Positions 5,054 to 12,838 of a DNA stretch of 35,843 nt are shown one piece after another. Position numbers and translations under genes: made by a program. Numbering within the stretch: position 1 is the stretch's first letter; the number at the start of each line of letters is the position of its first letter. The stretch covers positions 1-35,843 of IMG/VR virus record IMGVR_UViG_3300029309_000126; one strand, given 5' to 3'. The stretch comes from a virus. The notes below the pieces were generated by a model. The model ran no database searches. It was not told the DNA's origin and was given only the letters and a program-made list of their open reading frames with translations.

Positions 5054-6554
5054 GATGACGGACGTACTCGCTCGTACCGAGCAGGTAGGTTTGAAGATCA
5101 ACATGGATACGCTCGATGAGATCGAGCAGATGTATACAGAAGAGCTAGAGACCTTAGAAGTGCGGCTCAACGAGCTAGCGTGTGAGGCTATGGGTGACAC
5201 ACCTATCAGCCTGACCAGCCCCGACGACCGGTCGATGCTTCTCTATTCCCGCAAGGTCAAAGATAAGAAGGCTTGGTCGCGTACGTTCAACTTGGGCATG
5301 GAGCAACGTGGCGCAACGATGAAGCCGAAGCAACGTACCCGCTTCTCACAGCGCGAGTTCAATCAGACCGTGCGCCGCATGACCGATATCGTGTACAAGA
5401 CACGTGCCGAGACGTGTCCTGCGTGTAAGGGTCACGGACGTACCCGTGTCGTAAGGAAGGATGGTACGCTCGGCAAAGCAGTGCGTGTGTGCCGCAAGTG
5501 TGATGGCAAGGGTGTACTCTACATGCCAACAGGCGAGGTTGCCGGGTTCAAGATGTCACCACGCGACTCGTACGACGTAGCTTCTGCAGGGTTTCGTACG
5601 GATAAGGATACACTCGACGTACGTTCGTCCGAGTTGTCGGGTGACGCACACGAATTTGTAAACGGATACGTCCGCTTCAACGCCTTGCGTACGTACCTCA
5701 ATACTTTCGTAGAAGGAATCAAGAACAATGTGGACGGACAAGGTTTCATCCATCCAGAATTCATGCAGTGTGTTACGGCGACGGGTCGCCTTTCGAGCCG
5801 CAATCCTAACTTTCAAAATATGCCACGTGGAAATACCTTCGCTATACGGAAGGTTGTCGAGAGCCGCTTTGAGGGTGGCTTCATCATTGAGGGAGATTAC
5901 TCGCAGCTAGAGTTTCGGGTTGCCGGATTCCTCGCCAAAGATGCACAGGCGTACATAGATGTGAAGGACGGGACGGACGTACACAACTACACGGCGTCCG
6001 TCATTGGCTGCACACGACAAGAGGCGAAGGCACACACCTTCAAGCCTCTCTACGGGGGCACAACCGGCACAGAAGCTCAACAACGCTACTACAGAGCCTT
6101 TAAGCAAAAGTACGAGGGGGTAACCCGGTGGCACGACGACCTGCAGCGTATGGCCGTTGAACGGCGAGCAATCGCACTTCCGTCTGGGCGCGAGTATGCT
6201 TTCCCTGATGCACGGTGGACGAAGTACGGCACGGCTACGCACCGCACATCTATCTGTAACTACCCGGTGCAGGGGTTTGCTACAGCTGACCTCTTGCCTA
6301 TCGCTCTCGTCGCCTTAGAGAGGGTAGTACGTGACTCCGGGATACGCAGCGTGATCTGCAATACCGTACACGACTCTATCGTCATGGATGTACACCCCGA
6401 TGAAAAAGATATCTGTATAGACATGATGAAACACGCTATGTTGAGTTTACCTTTTGAAACTGTTCGACGTTACGGTGTCACGTACGACATGCCCGTCGGT
6501 ATAGAAATCAAAGCAGGTAAAAATTGGCTTGACTTACATGAAGTAGAACTGTAA
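5013..6554 (+). CDS. polA: Family A DNA polymerase with inserted DnaJ-type zinc finger
   Basis: The 513-aa product holds the polymerase domain only. Motif A is EGDYSQLE (293-300, D295). The O-helix motif B is R335-x3-K339-x3-F343-x3-Y347-G, giving Phe at the position equivalent to E. coli Pol I residue 762. Motif C is VHDS (H453, D454). Between the thumb-like N-terminus and the palm lie two CxxCxGxG knuckles, C135-PA-C138 and C160-RK-C163. This DnaJ-like insertion is known from the polymerase of phage HMO-2011 and relatives. It replicates the phage genome with the exonuclease encoded upstream. AGGAG lies 8 nt before ATG 5013. Confidence 0.92.
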   Translation: MEKGLVPTLKLSLEMTDVLARTEQVGLKINMDTLDEIEQMYTEELETLEVRLNELACEAMGDTPISLTSPDDRSMLLYSRKVKDKKAWSRTFNLGMEQRGATMKPKQRTRFSQREFNQTVRRMTDIVYKTRAETCPACKGHGRTRVVRKDGTLGKAVRVCRKCDGKGVLYMPTGEVAGFKMSPRDSYDVASAGFRTDKDTLDVRSSELSGDAHEFVNGYVRFNALRTYLNTFVEGIKNNVDGQGFIHPEFMQCVTATGRLSSRNPNFQNMPRGNTFAIRKVVESRFEGGFIIEGDYSQLEFRVAGFLAKDAQAYIDVKDGTDVHNYTASVIGCTRQEAKAHTFKPLYGGTTGTEAQQRYYRAFKQKYEGVTRWHDDLQRMAVERRAIALPSGREYAFPDARWTKYGTATHRTSICNYPVQGFATADLLPIALVALERVVRDSGIRSVICNTVHDSIVMDVHPDEKDICIDMMKHAMLSLPFETVRRYGVTYDMPVGIEIKAGKNWLDLHEVEL

Positions 6555-6596
6555 GATGGCCGTTACTGACTATCCAATCGTAAAGGAGTAAAGGAT

Positions 6597-7463
6597 ATGG
6601 ATGGGACACAAATCCAAGAAATGTACAGCGAGATGGACGCTCTCGTTGCTGCGTTGCAGAACGACAATACCGAAGAGCTAAAGAAGCTCACCGGTCAGGG
6701 AGACGGCGGCGGTGACCGTGTCGGACTCCCGCGTCTCGGCATCAACTACGATCAGGAAAATGACGACGGTAATCCGCTCACGCGAGGCCACTGGAAGATT
6801 TTCGTGGACGGTGAGTTCTTGTACGCACCGGAAGTGAAGATTCAGAGCTTGATGCGTATGTTCGAGTATTCTATGTGGGATGCCGAAGCTAACGAAGGAC
6901 GTGGTGGTTTCTCGTGTAAGTCTGTGCAGAAGCCGTCCTTTGGTGGTACGTTCCCCGACACAGAGGGTGGCAACAAGTGTGGTCGCCTCACTCGTGACGA
7001 GGAAGAGAAGCTAAATGATCAAGACCCGGCTTACCTCAAAAGCCGTGCCGTGATCTGTAATCAGGTCATTTACGGTACGATTAGCGGCACCTTTAAGACC
7101 GGCGCTGGTAAAGAGGTAAAGGTCGTAAAGAAGCCTATGATCGCTTACTTCAAGAAGTCTGGCTTTAAGCCGATTGCTGACTTCATCGGCGGTCTCGGTC
7201 GGCAGGACAAGGTAATGGCTCACTGCGAGATTACCCTTCGCACGCACAAGAACAAGAAGGGCAGCGTGACGTACTGGACTCCAGTACCCACTTTGTCTGG
7301 CACTGTTGGCTTGTCAGAAGATGACAAGCATCTTGTCGTGAAGTTCGATCAGACAATTCGCGCACACAACGATTCCGTGTTGCAAGAATTTAAAGAGGCG
7401 CAGAAGCTCCTGCTGTCAGAGGATGACTCTGACTTGGCATCAGACTTCGCGAATGCTTCTTAG
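6597..7463 (+). CDS. Putative single-stranded DNA-binding protein
   Basis: The 288-aa product begins after a 42-nt spacer with an AAAGGAG-type site. It has a short helical N-terminus, a Gly/Asp-rich linker (residues 34-40), a beta-rich core with many Lys and aromatic residues, and an acidic tail (SEDDSDLASDF). An acidic tail and a position between polymerase and nuclease fit a phage ssDNA-binding protein such as T7 gp2.5, but no OB-fold signature is clear to me. A conserved replication-associated protein of unknown role is the alternative. Confidence 0.5.
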   Translation: MDGTQIQEMYSEMDALVAALQNDNTEELKKLTGQGDGGGDRVGLPRLGINYDQENDDGNPLTRGHWKIFVDGEFLYAPEVKIQSLMRMFEYSMWDAEANEGRGGFSCKSVQKPSFGGTFPDTEGGNKCGRLTRDEEEKLNDQDPAYLKSRAVICNQVIYGTISGTFKTGAGKEVKVVKKPMIAYFKKSGFKPIADFIGGLGRQDKVMAHCEITLRTHKNKKGSVTYWTPVPTLSGTVGLSEDDKHLVVKFDQTIRAHNDSVLQEFKEAQKLLLSEDDSDLASDFANAS

Positions 7464-8340
7464 TATCCAAGACTATATGAGTCGGGCGATTCGGGGGGAT
7501 GTAAAAGTCTCCCCGGAAAACCTTGAACTATTTGTTAAAGAATCTCGTGAGGCCATCGAAAAACAATTCGGTGGTCGCAAGCGTGAATACCGTATTCGTA
7601 TGTCCGGCTTGGGCAAGCCCCTGTGTCAGCAAGTCTTGGACAAACACGGCGTCGAGGAGTCGATGCAATACAACAGCATCGCACGTTTTGCGTTCGGTGA
7701 CTTGACTGAGGCGTTGCTCATGCTCGTCATGCGCGAGGCCGGTATCGACATTGTGGATTTCCAGAAAGAGGTTGCCCTAGAGATTGAGGGCGTCGTCGTA
7801 AAAGGTACGCTCGACGTTATCATACGTGGCGACGATGGCAAGGAGCGCGTCTGGGATATCAAGTCTGCAAGCGACTGGGCATACAAGCATAAGTTCACTG
7901 GTGCTGGCGGCTACGAACACATCAAGGATGATGATCCGTTCGGATACGTCATGCAGGGTCACTTGTACGGTGCCGCCACAGGCTTGGACTTTGGTGGCTG
8001 GATCGTCATCAACAAGTCGAGTGGTGAGGTTGCTATCGTTGAGGCGTACGACTGGACAGGTGATGATCGTATCGCGTACACGGTAGAGGCTGCACAGCGC
8101 GTCAACTTCCTTGCCGATCCCAACGTGAAGCCGTTCAAGCCATACCCTGATGAGTACGAAACGTACAAGCGGAAGGGTGAGGTACTCCGCACTGGAAACA
8201 AAGTCTTGCCAAAAGAGTGCGGCCTCTGTGGATTTCGTGGTCACTGTTGGCCTAATGCTATTCTCCACGAGCGGGTAACGTCACAAGCCAAGTCTCCTCC
8301 GAAGGTATGGTATACACGGCTCAAGACAAAGGAGCTATGA
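7453..8340 (+). CDS. Cas4/RecB-like PD-(D/E)XK exonuclease with 4Fe-4S cysteines
   Basis: The 295-aa product has the RecB-nuclease motif set: GDLTE (G82, D83, E86), GTLD (D121), WDIKSA (D135, K137) and Q168-x3-Y172. One Cys before the core (C58) and three after it (C256-x2-C259-x5-C265) match the iron-sulfur cluster layout of Cas4 and AddB. It probably acts as a ssDNA exonuclease in recombination or end processing with the neighbouring ssDNA-binding protein. There is no CRISPR array, so the Cas4 likeness is structural only. ATG 7453 overlaps the previous gene by 11 nt; an in-frame ATG at 7423 is an alternative. Confidence 0.82.
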   Translation: MLLSIQDYMSRAIRGDVKVSPENLELFVKESREAIEKQFGGRKREYRIRMSGLGKPLCQQVLDKHGVEESMQYNSIARFAFGDLTEALLMLVMREAGIDIVDFQKEVALEIEGVVVKGTLDVIIRGDDGKERVWDIKSASDWAYKHKFTGAGGYEHIKDDDPFGYVMQGHLYGAATGLDFGGWIVINKSSGEVAIVEAYDWTGDDRIAYTVEAAQRVNFLADPNVKPFKPYPDEYETYKRKGEVLRTGNKVLPKECGLCGFRGHCWPNAILHERVTSQAKSPPKVWYTRLKTKEL

Positions 8341-8341
8341 T

Positions 8342-8722
8342 GTGCCTTATGTTTTCATTCGGGACTACGATCTCGAACTTTTAGAACTCAATAAAGATAT
8401 GCACCACGTGTACATCGAGTCACACGGGGGTGTGGGCGGTGAACGAAAGACTGTCTTTCTCAGGCAGCACGGGCGTGGGTTGCCTCTTACATTGCGTAAT
8501 AATTTCAGTGACTTAGGTGCGCTATCATCCGATACGGAAAAGCGCGACATCACAACCGTCGAGGCGGAGATCGGAAAGATCAGTCGCCTCGCAAACTCCG
8601 GAGCTAATATATGCGTCCCACTGACTCGCTTGACAAACGAATTCTCGCCTTTGGAACGTCTGTCCCCAAGACTGGCAGGGTATCTGCTAAAAAGGCTAGC
8701 GTCCGTCGGAATGCGTCTATGA
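8342..8722 (+). CDS. 126-aa hypothetical protein
   Basis: It starts with GTG at 8342, one base after the nuclease gene, with AGGAG in the nuclease's last codons. The N-terminal half looks beta-rich (MPYVFIRDYDLELLELNK, HVYIESHGG). The C-terminal half is helical with several Leu/Arg (RLSPRLAGYLLKRLASVGMRL). I recognise no domain. Its stop overlaps the start of endonuclease I (ATGA). Its position suggests a replication or recombination accessory role. Confidence 0.6.
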   Translation: MPYVFIRDYDLELLELNKDMHHVYIESHGGVGGERKTVFLRQHGRGLPLTLRNNFSDLGALSSDTEKRDITTVEAEIGKISRLANSGANICVPLTRLTNEFSPLERLSPRLAGYLLKRLASVGMRL

Positions 8723-9108
8723 AGCAAAGCTCGGCCATGAAGGCCGGATTCCGCTCAACATTTGAACTCAACATAGCCCGTTCTCTTTCTGAAAAAGGTG
8801 TAGGTTACGAATATGAGTCAACAAAGTTGACCTATATTCCTAAACCACGAACGTACACACCAGACTTTTACATTCCGGAGACGAACATCTATGTTGAGGC
8901 AAAGGGGCACTTAGATAAGGGAGACCGTATCAAGATGTTGCTTGTAAAGGAGCAGCACCCCGACCTCGACATACGCTTCGTCTTCTTACGCGCGAACAAC
9001 AAGATTTACAAAGGCTCGAAAACTACCTATGCTGACTGGGCTACCAAGCACAAGTTCGAGTGGGCAGAGGGTTCGATCCCAGAGGAGTGGTGTAAACATG
9101 GACGATAG
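8719..9108 (+). CDS. Endonuclease I, Holliday junction resolvase (T7 gp3 family)
   Basis: The 129-aa product matches phage T7 endonuclease I in length and active site: E16 in RSTFE, D49 in YTPDF, and E60-x-K62 in VEAKG. The spacings agree with T7 E20, D55, E65 and K67. The tail W-A-T-K-H-K-F-E-W-A is also typical. It resolves branched replication intermediates before packaging and may help degrade host DNA. The start is taken as ATG 8719, overlapping the previous stop. The frame is open back to ATG 8611, but that stretch overlaps the neighbouring gene and is not needed for the fold. Confidence 0.88.
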   Translation: MKQSSAMKAGFRSTFELNIARSLSEKGVGYEYESTKLTYIPKPRTYTPDFYIPETNIYVEAKGHLDKGDRIKMLLVKEQHPDLDIRFVFLRANNKIYKGSKTTYADWATKHKFEWAEGSIPEEWCKHGR

Positions 9109-9445
9109 AGATATGGAAGGAATGCTAGAGAAGGCTAGTTTGCTGTCCGAGCGGTGGTACTTGGTCTTCCGGCAAGGAGACACTGACGATCACGTGATAA
9201 TGACGGCGTATGACACATCTACAGATGACGAGGATGATGAGTACATCCCGGCAGGCTCGGTCATCCTTTCCGGACTTGTTGAACTCATGGAATCAGACTT
9301 CGAGCGTGTTATGCAAGCTGGTCTCGCTCGTTTAAAGTTTGAAGCTACACAAGAGGCTATGATCGAGGAAACTAACAATGAGCCAAGCGTCAAACACGAT
9401 CCGGAAACAAACATCGTCAAGGTTAGCTTTGGGAAGACACAGTAG
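9098..9445 (+). CDS. 115-aa acidic hypothetical protein
   Basis: ATG 9098 has AGAGGAG about 10 nt upstream and lies inside the endonuclease gene's end. The product is acidic, with a D/E-run (STDDEDDEYI), helical segments (residues 1-20 and about 60-90) and a short C-terminal strand (NIVKVSFGK). No family is recognised. The next gene starts directly after its stop. Confidence 0.6.
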   Translation: MDDRDMEGMLEKASLLSERWYLVFRQGDTDDHVIMTAYDTSTDDEDDEYIPAGSVILSGLVELMESDFERVMQAGLARLKFEATQEAMIEETNNEPSVKHDPETNIVKVSFGKTQ

Positions 9446-9727
9446 ATGAGGCACGAAGCATACATGCGGATGCGAGAAGAATTAGAACAGGCAGGGAAAG
9501 AGGCGTACGGCAACGTGGATATGGTCAATAGTCCGCCGCACTACAATCAGGCAGGGGTTGAGTGCATCGATGCCATACGCGCTGCCACAGACGAAGGCTA
9601 TGAGTATTACCTGCAAGGAAACATCATTAAGTACCTGTGGCGTTATCGTTACAAGAACGGCGCTCAAGACCTAAAAAAGGCACAGTGGTACTTGGAAAAA
9701 CTTATTGAGGAGATTACAGATGAATAA
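9446..9727 (+). CDS. DUF3310 family protein
   Basis: The 93-aa product carries the DUF3310 signature: VNSPPHYNQ (about residues 27-35), G-x-ECIDAI, then the helix GNIIKYLWRY and an Asp-Leu-Lys-Lys-Ala-x-W-Y-L ending. Members are common in phages next to nucleotide-metabolism genes and are sometimes annotated as nucleotide kinases; the biochemical role is not established. Here it precedes ribonucleotide reductase, whose start overlaps it by 8 nt. Confidence 0.85.
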   Translation: MRHEAYMRMREELEQAGKEAYGNVDMVNSPPHYNQAGVECIDAIRAATDEGYEYYLQGNIIKYLWRYRYKNGAQDLKKAQWYLEKLIEEITDE

Positions 9728-11660
9728 CATGTTGCCTACATCTTATCAGCAGTTCATCCACAAGTCCCGCTATGCACGTTGGCTTGACGATGAACAGCGC
9801 CGAGAGAACTGGGACGAAACTGTAGAACGCTATCTGCAGTTTATGATCGATCACGTCAAAGAGAAGCACGACTTTGACATAGAACACTTGTGTCCCGGTG
9901 ATGTAGGCAAACTACGTCAGGCCATACTTAATCAGGATATCATGCCGTCTATGCGTGCTATGATGACTGCCGGTCCCGCTCTTGCACGCGACAACATCTG
10001 CGGATACAACTGTAGCTACATCCCTGTTGACAGCCCTCGTGCGTTTGACGAGTGCATGTACATATTGATGTGTGGCACAGGCGTGGGCTTCTCTGTCGAG
10101 CGCGAGAATGTAGACAAGCTTCCGGTAATCAGTGACGGTATGCAGCCTACAGACACTGTGATCAAGGTAGATGATTCCAAGCCCGGGTGGGCTAAAGCAC
10201 TGCGCGAATTGATTGCACTACTATATGCAGGCCACATCCCGAAGTGGGACTTGTCTGCTATACGCCCGTCTGGTGCGCGTTTGAAGACAATGGGCGGTCG
10301 TGCTTCTGGCCCGGGTCCACTCGAAGATTTGTTTAACTTTGCTGTGCAACTATTTGTAAAAGCACAAGGTCGTCGCTTGTTCCCTATTGAGTGTCACGAC
10401 TTGATGTGCAAGGTGGGCGAGGTCGTTGTGGTAGGCGGCGTACGTCGTTCAGCTTTGATTAGTTTGTCGAACCTGAACGACGATCAGATGGCACACGCCA
10501 AGTCTGGTGCGTGGTGGGAGAACGAGGGCCAGCGTGCGCTGGCTAATAATTCTGTTGCCTACAAGGGCAAGCCAGAGATGGGCACATTTATGCGCGAGTG
10601 GTTGGCTCTGTACGACTCCAAGTCCGGAGAGCGTGGCATTTTTAATCGTGACGCTGCCGACAAACAGGTTGCCCGTAATGAACGTCGTGAGACGGGACAC
10701 ATGTGGGGCACCAACCCATGCAGTGAGATCATCCTGCGTCCCTACCAGTTTTGCAACTTGTCAGAGGTGGTTGTCCGTGACTACGACACACTGGAAGACC
10801 TGAAAGAAAAGGTCCATCTTGCGACTATCTTGGGTACGCTGCAGTCCACTCTTACTGACTTCAAGTATTTGAGGAAGATATGGAAGACCAACACAGAAGA
10901 AGAACGATTGTTGGGCGTATCCTTGACTGGTATCATGGATCATCACGTTTTATCAAAGAACGTCGATTCCGCTCGTTGGCTCGAAGAGATGAAGCGCGTG
11001 GCCGTAGACACAAACTGGGACTTGGCAACAAACGGACTTGGTATTCCACAGTCGGCTGCTATCACCTGTGTAAAGCCGTCGGGTACTGTGTCGCAACTGG
11101 TGGACGCTGCAAGCGGCATTCACGCTAGACACAGTAAATACTACATACGCACGGTTCGCGGAGACAACAAAGACCCGCTGACACAGTTCCTTAAAGAACA
11201 GGGCGTGTACAACGAGCCTGACGTGATGAAACCGGATAACACGACTGTGTTTTCTTTTGCAATGGAGTCGCCTGACAGGGCGGTTACTCGCAATGATTTG
11301 ACGGCTATTGAACAGCTAGAGCTTTGGAAGACGTACGCTGTTCACTGGTGCGAACACAAGCCGTCTGTGACCATCACGGTCAAAGAGGACGAGTGGATGG
11401 ACGTGGGCGCGTGGGTGTACGAGAACTTTGACGTGGCGTCGGGCGTGTCGTTCCTGCCGCACAGTGATCACACCTATCAGCAGGCACCCTACCAAGACAT
11501 CGAACGCGAAGATTATTTGGAGTGGCAACAAGCGTACGGCTACCTCAACATTGACTGGCAGGCGTTGTCCGAATATGAGCGAGAAGACAATACGTCAGGC
11601 TCTCGCGAGTTGGCCTGCACGGCTGGAGTGTGTGAAGTTGTCGATCTGAATGCGGCATGA
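9720..11660 (+). CDS. nrdJ: Class II (adenosylcobalamin-dependent) ribonucleotide reductase
   Basis: The 646-aa product resembles the monomeric B12-dependent reductase of Lactobacillus leichmannii. NPCSE at 332-336 holds the thiyl-radical Cys (C334) with Asn332 and Glu336. The redox partner C345 is 11 residues on, as in C408/C419 of that enzyme, and the other partner should be C94 or C98. The C-terminal shuttle pair C633-x4-C638 matches C731/C736. It makes deoxynucleotides from host ribonucleotides without oxygen, but needs host cobalamin. At 646 residues it is shorter than the 739-residue reference. ATG 9720 has GAGGAG 6-7 nt upstream. Confidence 0.9.
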   Translation: MNNMLPTSYQQFIHKSRYARWLDDEQRRENWDETVERYLQFMIDHVKEKHDFDIEHLCPGDVGKLRQAILNQDIMPSMRAMMTAGPALARDNICGYNCSYIPVDSPRAFDECMYILMCGTGVGFSVERENVDKLPVISDGMQPTDTVIKVDDSKPGWAKALRELIALLYAGHIPKWDLSAIRPSGARLKTMGGRASGPGPLEDLFNFAVQLFVKAQGRRLFPIECHDLMCKVGEVVVVGGVRRSALISLSNLNDDQMAHAKSGAWWENEGQRALANNSVAYKGKPEMGTFMREWLALYDSKSGERGIFNRDAADKQVARNERRETGHMWGTNPCSEIILRPYQFCNLSEVVVRDYDTLEDLKEKVHLATILGTLQSTLTDFKYLRKIWKTNTEEERLLGVSLTGIMDHHVLSKNVDSARWLEEMKRVAVDTNWDLATNGLGIPQSAAITCVKPSGTVSQLVDAASGIHARHSKYYIRTVRGDNKDPLTQFLKEQGVYNEPDVMKPDNTTVFSFAMESPDRAVTRNDLTAIEQLELWKTYAVHWCEHKPSVTITVKEDEWMDVGAWVYENFDVASGVSFLPHSDHTYQQAPYQDIEREDYLEWQQAYGYLNIDWQALSEYEREDNTSGSRELACTAGVCEVVDLNAA

Positions 11661-11785
11661 CAGACGGGGGAGATATGCCGACGTGGTGGCAGTGGTGGCT
11701 TATCGGAGCTATCACTGTCAACACTGCAATTAATCTAGTTGTGTTCTTTAAACATAGGTTCAAGAATGACAGACAAAAAAAGTAA
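11657..11785 (+). CDS. 42-aa single-pass membrane protein
   Basis: ATG 11657 overlaps the reductase stop (ATGA). The product has a Trp-rich entry (PTWWQWW) into one hydrophobic helix (LIGAITVNTAINLVVFF) and a basic tail (KHRFKNDRQKK), giving N-out/C-in topology by the positive-inside rule. A second in-frame ATG at 11675 has a GGGGGAG site right before it. No family is recognised. Confidence 0.55.
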   Translation: MTDGGDMPTWWQWWLIGAITVNTAINLVVFFKHRFKNDRQKK

Positions 11786-11897
11786 ACCTCCGATATGGAA
11801 GCAGGGAAAGGGGTGGATTCAGTACGATCCTCCCCGGAACCATCCGTGCTACGAAGAGTGGAGAAAGATCATTGATCGAAGTAAAGATAACGCCTGA
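11766..11897 (+). CDS. 43-aa hypothetical protein
   Basis: This small frame overlaps the membrane-protein gene by 20 nt and the downstream nuclease gene by 26 nt. The product is basic and aromatic (KPPIWKQGKGWIQYDPP, then CYEEWRKIID). No family is recognised; it is supported only by its fit in the overlapping gene run. Confidence 0.45.
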   Translation: MTDKKSKPPIWKQGKGWIQYDPPRNHPCYEEWRKIIDRSKDNA

Positions 11898-12375
11898 ATT
11901 AATCGGACGCGCAAAAAAGAAAACTGCTACTGTAGGCGTCCTACAGGGCAGTATCACGGGCAGTGCTAGTCATGTGGTGGGTGCTATAGGCGAACTCATT
12001 GTAGCCGATCTCACGGGGGCTACAGAGGCGAATACGCACGACTACGATCTTGTCCTAGACGGTAGGCGTATCGACGTAAAGACTAAGCGGTGTAACACGC
12101 CTCCCAAAACGCACTACGATTGTTCGGTAGCCGCACACGGATCGAAGCAAGACTGCGACTCGTACGTTTTCGTACGCATCAAAATCGACGGCACACGTGC
12201 GTGGGTCTTAGGTGAAATAGATAAGCGTGACTTCTATAAAAATGCCACGCACCACCGCCGGGGGGATGTTGATCCGGATAACGGATTTGTGTTCAAGGCG
12301 GATTGCTACAACCTTGCAATTAGCGAGTTACAAGACATTGAAACCCAAAGCACAACTATTCAAGCTCGAAGCTAA
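11872..12375 (+). CDS. PD-(D/E)XK-fold nuclease-like protein
   Basis: The 167-aa product has a minimal restriction-endonuclease-like core: helix with E41 (GAIGELIVADL), D59 in YDLVLDG, and DVKTK with D68 and K70. This fits the E...D...D-x-K pattern of the superfamily. Two later Cys lie at YDCS and QDCDS. The start must be TTG 11872, preceded by GGAG; no suitable ATG exists. It could be a nicking or repair enzyme, or degrade host DNA; the sequence does not say which. It is the third nuclease of this fold type in the block, with the Cas4-like and endonuclease I proteins. Confidence 0.65.
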   Translation: MIEVKITPELIGRAKKKTATVGVLQGSITGSASHVVGAIGELIVADLTGATEANTHDYDLVLDGRRIDVKTKRCNTPPKTHYDCSVAAHGSKQDCDSYVFVRIKIDGTRAWVLGEIDKRDFYKNATHHRRGDVDPDNGFVFKADCYNLAISELQDIETQSTTIQARS

Positions 12376-12553
12376 CCTACTCACTAATGGCAGCGTCGAG
12401 TTACTTTATGATTCCGTACGTCCGGAAGATTTCGAGCGTACAATGAATAAAGAGATGCCGGAGTACGAAGGTTCACACTCGGTAGCATCCCTTCTTCGTT
12501 ATCTTCGTACCGTAGCCGATGAGGCTATGCAGAAGTCTTCTACTTACCTCTAG
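12338..12553 (+). CDS. Small hypothetical protein ending the replication block (about 71 aa)
   Basis: The part from LKPKAQLFKLEANLL to the end, including LLYDSVRPEDFERTMNKEM and a C-terminal helix, reads as one coherent small protein. The frame is open back to ATG 12227, but the upstream residues look like shadow of the nuclease gene. TTG 12338 is taken as the start with a weak site; ATG 12442 would give 36 aa. The last 14 nt overlap the end of the convergent virion gene. Confidence 0.5.
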   Translation: MKPKAQLFKLEANLLTNGSVELLYDSVRPEDFERTMNKEMPEYEGSHSVASLLRYLRTVADEAMQKSSTYL

Positions 12554-12836
12554 CTCCTGCGATACGATCTGCGGCTGTGGGATTCGGATTATTATCAATC
12601 CCAGCTTTGACACTGAGCATACCAAACTTGGTAGCTTTGTCACCCGCCGCCATCATCATGCGAGGCTGCTGCTGCTTCATAGACATGTTCTGTTGCATAG
12701 GTGTCGCAGACATCATGCCACCCCCGTAAGCCTTCTTGCGGGGTTTTTTCTTTTGTGCCGTACCGCCGTACATCATCGGCTTGCGCTTTGACATACCGCC
12801 GTACATCATGGCCTTACGCTGGCCGTTGTTGTACAT
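12540..12836 (-). CDS. Basic Met/Gly-rich repeat protein, last gene of virion block
   Basis: The 98-aa product starts at ATG 12836, with GGAG 9 nt upstream; GTG 12842 is an alternative. It has a repeated KxMMYGG unit (RKAMMYGG, RKPMMYGG) and KKAYGGGMM, with many Lys, Met and Gln. A more ordinary C-terminus follows (GDKATKFGMLSVKAGID). Low-complexity Met/Lys proteins of this style recur in marine phages; the role is unknown. It may be a small virion component ejected with the internal proteins encoded upstream. It is the distal gene of a long leftward operon. Confidence 0.65.
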   Translation of the reverse strand: MYNNGQRKAMMYGGMSKRKPMMYGGTAQKKKPRKKAYGGGMMSATPMQQNMSMKQQQPRMMMAAGDKATKFGMLSVKAGIDNNPNPTAADRIAGARGK

Positions 12837-12838
12837 TT

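Noticed and set aside
4990-5060. Programmed frameshift joining exonuclease and polymerase
   Set aside because: I see no slippery heptamer, and the polymerase has its own well-spaced AGGAG and ATG.
7453-8340. Cas4-like protein as a sign of a CRISPR system
   Set aside because: No cas neighbours and no array; similar iron-sulfur nucleases are normal phage recombination proteins.
12531-12541. AGAAGTCTTCT as a terminator between the convergent operons
   Set aside because: The arms are 5 bp with a one-base centre, too tight to fold, and no T-tract follows.
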